From: an uncultured Bacilli bacterium
Lineage (GTDB): Bacteria; Bacillota_I; Bacilli_A; ML615J-28; CAG-313
DNA length: 21,172 nt
Direction: 5' to 3'
Assembly: GCA_904502205.1 (NCBI GenBank)
Contig: CAJGDR010000007.1
Coordinates: forward strand, 1 to 21,172
Shown one piece after another: positions 16,849 to 21,172 of the stretch (positions are counted from its first letter, which is position 1; each line of letters starts with the position of its first letter). The position numbers and the translations under genes were made by a program. The notes beneath the pieces were generated by a model that had not been told where the DNA came from, did not search any database, and was given only the letters and a program-made list of their open reading frames with translations.

Positions 16849-18200
16849 TCTTGTTTAACTGTCCAATCGGACTCAACTTGTTTTTTAATCTTATCAAAAC
16901 CATGTGATATCGTAGTATGATCCTTGCCTCCAAAAAAGTCACCAATTTTTTGCAAAGGTATATTATAAATAGTTCTTATCAGATAAATAGCAACTTGTCG
17001 AGGAAATAAAATTTCGTGTTTTCTAGTAGTTGAAGCTAAGTCCGCAATAGTTACGCCATAATAGTTGGCAACAATTTTCTTAACTTTCGAAACATTAATA
17101 GAATCTTCTTCTTCGGCGTTAGAAGTATCTTTAACAATCAAAGAGTCTAGGGAAATTTTAGCGTTTTCCAATGAAAATTCAATATTAAACGATACGCAAT
17201 AATTAATGTATCGTCGTAAAGCTCCTTCTAGAACTCTGACATTTTCTGTAAATTTTTCAGCAATATAATCAATTGCCTCAGTAGAAACATCTTCAGGGTT
17301 AGATAATAAGAAAGCAAGTTTTTGTTGTAAAATTGCTTTTCTAAGCTCAAAATTAGGTGCTCCTATATCTACAGGTATTCCCCAACTAAAGCGTGATTTA
17401 AGTCTCATCATAATATTTTCTAATTCATCAGCACGACGATCAGAAGTAATAATAATTTGTTTATTGTTTTCAAATAAGTATTCAAATAACTTAAAAAATT
17501 CTTCTTGTGTTGAATTCTTGTTAGCTAAAAGTTGAATATCATCGACTAACAAAACATCTGCATTCCGATAATAATTTGCAAAATCTTCTAAACTATTCAA
17601 GCTTTTTTTAGTAGTTGCTTGAAAATAATCTTCAACAAATTGTTGAGAAGTTGTAAAAACAACATTAGTATTTGGATCTTTGTCTAAAATGTAATGTCCA
17701 ATAGAGGTCATTAAATGTGTTTTTCCAAGTCCAACATCACCAAAAATATATAACGGATTAATAGTAACAATAGGTGATTCTGCTACTTTCATAGCAGTAA
17801 TCCAAGCATATCTATTAGATTCTCCTGTTACAAAATTTTCAAAAGTATATTCTGGACGTAATCTTCGTTGACTTTTATTGATTTCAGAAGAACTAACTTG
17901 ATTAAGTTGCAATTCTTTAGCTTTTGATTTTTCAACTTCAATTTCTTTTTTTTCTACGAATTTAATAATTTTTTTCTCGCCAGAATATTCATACCACAAT
18001 TTGTTAATTGTGTCAGAATAATGTTTTCCTAATCTAAATTTCTCTAACTGATTATTAACAATTAAAAAAACATTTGTGCTAGTTACTTTGTAAACTTCAG
18101 TAACAGGGGCAAAAAGTTGTTCGAAAGTTTGATTAGGTACTATTTTTTGTTCTTTAACAGAATTCTTTATTTTTTCCCAAATTAACTTTGCATTCTCCAT
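16818..18200 (-). CDS. dnaA: Chromosomal replication initiator DnaA
   Basis: The AAA+ initiator that binds DnaA boxes and opens oriC. With the start at 18200 it has 460 residues. Visible parts are domain I (MENAKLIWEKIK), a short linker, AAA+ Walker A GDVGLGKT (154-161), Walker B LLVDDIQ (217-223) and the domain IV signature GGKDHTTISHG (424-434). I prefer the ATG at 18200 to the in-frame GTG at 18212, which would leave the AAAGGGG ribosome site no spacer. That site is 12 bases from the chosen ATG, rather far. A -10-like TATTAT (18230-18235) within TTTTGTGGTATTAT lies upstream, with no good -35. Confidence 0.97.
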   Translation of the reverse strand: MENAKLIWEKIKNSVKEQKIVPNQTFEQLFAPVTEVYKVTSTNVFLIVNNQLEKFRLGKHYSDTINKLWYEYSGEKKIIKFVEKKEIEVEKSKAKELQLNQVSSSEINKSQRRLRPEYTFENFVTGESNRYAWITAMKVAESPIVTINPLYIFGDVGLGKTHLMTSIGHYILDKDPNTNVVFTTSQQFVEDYFQATTKKSLNSLEDFANYYRNADVLLVDDIQLLANKNSTQEEFFKLFEYLFENNKQIIITSDRRADELENIMMRLKSRFSWGIPVDIGAPNFELRKAILQQKLAFLLSNPEDVSTEAIDYIAEKFTENVRVLEGALRRYINYCVSFNIEFSLENAKISLDSLIVKDTSNAEEEDSINVSKVKKIVANYYGVTIADLASTTRKHEILFPRQVAIYLIRTIYNIPLQKIGDFFGGKDHTTISHGFDKIKKQVESDWTVKQDVDNLKKMLD

Positions 18201-18212
18201 ATAAAAAAACAC

Positions 18213-18420
18213 CCCTTTCTATCATTCTTATAATACCACAAAATGACAAAAAAATAAAATAAATAAAGAATAAAAAAAAATAGTCAAAGTTTTCCACATT
18301 TTAACATGTGGAAAAAGACGAAAGTTATCCACAAAGTTTTCCACAGTTAATAAGTGCAAAAAAAAGAAATTTTATTTATTTGCATAAATTAATCAAATAT
18401 GATAAAATAATAAAGAAAAA
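18213..18420. other. oriC, upstream cluster of DnaA boxes
   Basis: Four boxes lie within 56 bp: TTTTCCACA (18290-18298), its reverse TGTGGAAAA (18307-18315), a perfect TTATCCACA (18325-18333) and TTTTCCACA (18337-18345). They sit in A-rich sequence between the divergent dnaA and the membrane-protein gene. Gene direction largely switches here, as expected at a replication origin. DnaA binding would probably also repress dnaA. Confidence 0.9.
18380..18408 (+). promoter_or_regulatory. Promoter of the membrane-anchored protein gene
   Basis: TTGCAT (18380-18385), 17 bp, then TAAAAT (18403-18408) with an extended TG two bases before it. It lies 35 bp downstream of the last DnaA box. Confidence 0.6.
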
Positions 18421-18431
18421 AGAGGTGTAAC

Positions 18432-19508
18432 ATGAAAAAAATAGAAAAATTAAATATTACGACTAAGATGTTATTAGTATTAATATATTCATTTGTTCTA
18501 CTTTTGATTGCAGCATTTATAATTAATATTGGAAATGCTAAAGATGAAACAAAAGGATACGGAACAAAAGCAAGAGATCATTATATACAATTATACACAA
18601 AAGTAATCGAGATAAGAACTGAACCAAAAGAAGATGAATTAGATACTAGAAAAGAAAGTTCTCAATCATCTATTTATACACAAATTATTCAAATAACAGA
18701 TAAAGAAGTTAAAAATATTGAATTATTTGTTTCTGCAGAAACTCAAGACGGAACAACAATTTATTATGAAGAAACTAAAAAAGCAAGTTCAGGATATAAA
18801 GGACAACCAAATACTAATTCTTCATACTTCAAAACTTCTCCATCAGGATTAAATAAACAAAATAGTTTCGTTTCATCTTCAAATTCTTACAAAAAAACAA
18901 ATACAACACCTAAAATCGTGTACATGGATGTTTATTATGATGTTGTATTATCTAACTCAGAAACAGTTAGAAATCATTTAAAATATTATTTCGTACCAAC
19001 AAACCCAGAAGTTGAAAAATTTGAAAAATATGAAAATGCTGGAACATTAACAAATAAAAACCAATTTACTGTTGATGCAAAATCTTTAAATGATTATTTA
19101 ACAATTAAATTAAAATATACATTATTTGATCAAGCTACAGAAACATCTTCAAATAAAAATGATAATTTTGAAATTACTTTAGCAGCAAACGAAAACAAGT
19201 TTGCTGAAGTAGGTAAATATGTTGTTGATTCTAAGATTACATTATTTGCTAAAGGTAAGAATCATGTAACTGATAATGAAAACTATTTTTCAGACTACAT
19301 TTTAATTTCTGAAAACTTTGGTGTATTAGTAGACAAAGGAAATAGCTTTATAAAAGACAGTGTTAAAAACAGTTTAACAAATACATATTTAAGAAATAGC
19401 AATATTGGAATAAATTATGAAGTTTCTGAATTATATTTATCGATTTCAGTTACGTTAAACACAGGAGAAACAATTCAAGTTCAAGAAAAATTTATTATCA
19501 CTAGATAA
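18432..19508 (+). CDS. Unrecognised membrane-anchored extracytoplasmic protein
   Basis: I do not recognise this 358-residue protein. It has a basic N-terminus, one hydrophobic segment at about 12-33 (membrane anchor or uncleaved signal) and a polar domain predicted outside the cell. A first domain (about 45-115) contains alternating hydrophobic, strand-like stretches. A Ser/Asn/Lys/Thr linker (117-160) follows, then a second strand-rich region (161-358) ending LNTGETIQVQEKFIITR. I see no cysteine or tryptophan and no catalytic motif. GAGGTG precedes the ATG and codon use matches its neighbours. It occupies the usually empty dnaA-rpmH gap and is followed by the rpmH promoter. A cell-envelope role is a guess from topology only. 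Confidence 0.8.
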   Translation: MKKIEKLNITTKMLLVLIYSFVLLLIAAFIINIGNAKDETKGYGTKARDHYIQLYTKVIEIRTEPKEDELDTRKESSQSSIYTQIIQITDKEVKNIELFVSAETQDGTTIYYEETKKASSGYKGQPNTNSSYFKTSPSGLNKQNSFVSSSNSYKKTNTTPKIVYMDVYYDVVLSNSETVRNHLKYYFVPTNPEVEKFEKYENAGTLTNKNQFTVDAKSLNDYLTIKLKYTLFDQATETSSNKNDNFEITLAANENKFAEVGKYVVDSKITLFAKGKNHVTDNENYFSDYILISENFGVLVDKGNSFIKDSVKNSLTNTYLRNSNIGINYEVSELYLSISVTLNTGETIQVQEKFIITR

Positions 19509-19525
19509 TAAAATTAATAAATAGT

Positions 19526-19554
19526 TTGACAAAAAACAAAAAAAATAATATAAT
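19526..19554 (+). promoter_or_regulatory. Consensus promoter of rpmH
   Basis: TTGACA (19526-19531), 17 bp, TATAAT (19549-19554): a perfect sigma-A match, fitting a highly expressed ribosomal protein gene. Confidence 0.92.
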
Positions 19555-19585
19555 AAGTTAGCATGGTTTTAATGGAGGTGCTGAT

Positions 19586-19720
19586 ATGAAAAGAACATAC
19601 CAACCTAACAAACGTAAACATAGTAAAACACACGGTTTCCGCGCTCGTATGGCAACTGTAGGAGGCCGCAAAGTACTAGCACGCAGACGTTTAAAAGGTC
19701 GCGCAGAATTAACAGTATAA
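19586..19720 (+). CDS. rpmH: Ribosomal protein bL34
   Basis: A 44-residue, very basic protein of the large ribosomal subunit. It has the family start [20 protein letters not shown], then [30 protein letters not shown] lies just upstream of the ATG. It is locally more GC-rich than its surroundings because of the conserved Arg and Gly codons. It heads the conserved rpmH-rnpA-yidC string and is separated from rnpA by a terminator-like hairpin. Confidence 0.98.
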   Translation: MKRTYQPNKRKHSKTHGFRARMATVGGRKVLARRRLKGRAELTV

Positions 19721-19726
19721 TAAACT

Positions 19727-19769
19727 TGGACCACTTATGTCATTTACTGATAGGAGTGGTCTATTTTTT
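19727..19769 (+). terminator. Terminator or attenuator between rpmH and rnpA
   Basis: TTGGACCACT (ends 19735) pairs with AGTGGTCTA (from 19755) around a 19-nt loop, followed by six or seven Ts. It lies 11 bp before the rnpA ATG, so read-through is needed for rnpA and yidC; this would keep them lower than rpmH. Confidence 0.75.
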
Positions 19770-19780
19770 TAGGCAAAGAA

Positions 19781-20113
19781 ATGAATAAAGAATATAGATT
19801 AAAAGATAGCGATAAAATAGGTTTAATTGTAAAAAAAAGACAAAAGATTGCTTCAGAGTATTATACAATATATTATCAAAAAGCAAAAGATCTAAAAATT
19901 GCAACAGTTGCTGGTAAAAAAATCGGTAATGCAGTTGTCAGAAATTATAACAAAAGAGTAATTAGAGAAACAATAAGACCTTATTTAAAACAAATAAATA
20001 ATATCCATGCTGTTATCGTTACAAAAGAACAAGTTAAAAATATCAATTTTCAAGAAAAACAAATTAATTTAGAAAAATTAATTATTAAATTAATAGAAAG
20101 GATTACGAAATGA
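19781..20113 (+). CDS. rnpA: Ribonuclease P protein component
   Basis: The protein subunit that assists RNase P RNA in 5' maturation of tRNA. The 110-residue, Lys/Arg-rich protein carries the signature KKIGNAVVRNYNKRVIRE, in which the usual RNR reads RNY. There is no good Shine-Dalgarno: only AGG nine bases upstream, just behind the terminator T-run. It ends in TGA, overlapping the yidC ATG (ATGA), which also shows that TGA is a stop in this genome. Confidence 0.95.
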   Translation: MNKEYRLKDSDKIGLIVKKRQKIASEYYTIYYQKAKDLKIATVAGKKIGNAVVRNYNKRVIRETIRPYLKQINNIHAVIVTKEQVKNINFQEKQINLEKLIIKLIERITK

Positions 20114-21172
20114 AATTTTTAAATAAAAAAATCGGATTTTGTTTTGCTTTACTATTACTTTTAGTTACTTTAACATCTTGCGGTTGTGGAGGGTGCTCAG
20201 GAAGTAAAACATTATCATATACTGAAGCTGCAGCGCAAATTAAAGCAACACAAATAGCAGAAATTCAAAACGGACTATTTGAAGTTTCTAAAGATTTAGT
20301 AAAAGAAGACAAAAAGAATGAAATTGCTAATGTTGTCAAGAATGAATTTGATGGCAAAAATTTAAATGATATACTTGTTAAATGTTTAAACATGATTAAA
20401 AATGATCTTGGTGCAACAGATGAAGAGATAGAATTATACAAAACATATATATATGAAAAACAATTAAATGCATCTAAGAATAAAGCAGTTAATTTACTAG
20501 TAAGTTTTTATGTTGCTGAAGATTTAGCAAGACACCAAGTTGTTTTATGTGATAATGAAAAACAACTATATGTTGAATATATCAATAATGCTACAACAAT
20601 TACACAAGAAGTTGATACAAAAAATATTGTTGAAACAACAAATGTTTACCAACTATTAAGCAACTACTTCTTATCAATAAATACTTTAAAAGCACAAATG
20701 TCACCAATTAGAGTATTTAGTTTCAAAGAAGATGGTTTCTTTAAAGCATTATTCAATAATGTTTTAGTATTCCCAATTGGATGGCTGTTACAAGCTATTT
20801 CAAGTTTATTTGGTGGTTATTACATTGTTGGATTATTAATTGTTACAATTTTAATTAGAACATTGATGATGCCAGTCTACAACTCAACTAATAATATGAG
20901 TTTGAAAATGCAATTAATGCAACCAGAACTTCAAAAATTGGAAGCAAAATATCAAAATCGTAAAGATCCTGATTCAGAACGCGCAAAACAAATGGAACAA
21001 ATGCAACTTTATAAAAAGTATAAAATGGGATTAGGTGGATGTTTCTCAATGTTTTTACAATTCCCAATCTTTATGGCGGTTTATCAAGCTGTATCAAGAA
21101 TGTATTTAACAGACGGAACTATCTTGAATTCTCCAAATTGGGTTAACAAATTAAATACAAAATTCTTAGGAC
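20110..21172 (+). CDS. yidC: Membrane protein insertase YidC/Oxa1 (lipoprotein type, C-terminus beyond window)
   Basis: YidC inserts and folds inner-membrane proteins, alone or with Sec. 354 codons are open to the window edge. The N-terminus is a lipoprotein signal with lipobox LTSC (Cys24). The insertase core begins near residue 208: FPIGWLLQAI, then VTILIRTLMMPVY with the conserved groove Arg250, a cytoplasmic coiled-coil hairpin (about 260-300) and FLQFPIFMAVYQAVSRMYL. Between Cys24 and the core lie about 180 mainly helical, charged residues. In B. subtilis SpoIIIJ/YqjG this segment is only some tens of residues long, so it looks like an added extracytoplasmic domain. The ATG overlaps the rnpA stop. 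Confidence 0.93.
   Translation, partial: MKFLNKKIGFCFALLLLLVTLTSCGCGGCSGSKTLSYTEAAAQIKATQIAEIQNGLFEVSKDLVKEDKKNEIANVVKNEFDGKNLNDILVKCLNMIKNDLGATDEEIELYKTYIYEKQLNASKNKAVNLLVSFYVAEDLARHQVVLCDNEKQLYVEYINNATTITQEVDTKNIVETTNVYQLLSNYFLSINTLKAQMSPIRVFSFKEDGFFKALFNNVLVFPIGWLLQAISSLFGGYYIVGLLIVTILIRTLMMPVYNSTNNMSLKMQLMQPELQKLEAKYQNRKDPDSERAKQMEQMQLYKKYKMGLGGCFSMFLQFPIFMAVYQAVSRMYLTDGTILNSPNWVNKLNTKFLG

Noticed and set aside
19781..20113. Mycoplasma genetic code (TGA as Trp)
   Set aside because: rnpA ends in TGA exactly where yidC begins, and tryptophans in cwlJ, gyrB and serS are TGG.

Overview
The window comes from the origin-proximal chromosome of a very AT-rich, low-GC Firmicute. The gene set (T-box-controlled serS, CwlJ-GerQ, the yaaA-recF-gyrB-gyrA string, a lipoprotein-type YidC) points to class Bacilli, near the Erysipelotrichia/Mollicutes branch. 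It uses the standard code: rnpA ends in TGA and tryptophan is TGG (for example in cwlJ). The spore-germination pair cwlJ-gerQ suggests that the organism or its recent ancestors sporulate.

Layout, left to right. (1) 1-4167, minus strand: a [2Fe-2S]/zinc CopZ-N-terminal-like protein, folD, pth and the first 753 codons of mfd, closely spaced like an operon. (2) 4185-5486, plus strand: cwlJ and gerQ behind a possible sporulation (sigma-E-like) promoter, then a HIT-family hydrolase behind a promoter enclosed by a 13-bp inverted repeat. (3) 5537-7095, minus: serS with a complete serine T-box leader (specifier UCU) and its promoter. (4) 7105-13011, minus: yaaA-recF-gyrB-gyrA with tight or overlapping junctions, one promoter and a terminator after gyrA. 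(5) 13012-14278: about 1.3 kb of non-coding, extremely AT-rich DNA with an array of ten palindromic sites (TTTTAAWTTAAAA), a 40-bp tandem repeat, a 19-bp direct repeat pair and phased T-tracts. (6) 14279-15488, plus: strong promoter, a ribbon-helix-helix protein and a ParA ATPase. (7) 15569-18420: dnaN, dnaA and a two-part oriC with DnaA boxes on both sides of dnaA. (8) 18432-21172, plus: an unrecognised membrane-anchored protein, rpmH, rnpA and the start of yidC.

The common Bacilli order rpmH-dnaA-dnaN-yaaA-recF-gyrB-gyrA is kept, but two things interrupt it. A cassette of RHH protein, ParA and a candidate centromere lies between dnaN and yaaA, head-on to replication. An unknown secreted or membrane protein lies between oriC and rpmH. 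The most interesting hypothesis is that the cassette is a plasmid-type (type Ib-like) partition system embedded about 3-5 kb from oriC: the RHH protein would bind the helically phased palindromes and ParA would move or anchor the origin. The parts are visible in the sequence; the function is inferred.
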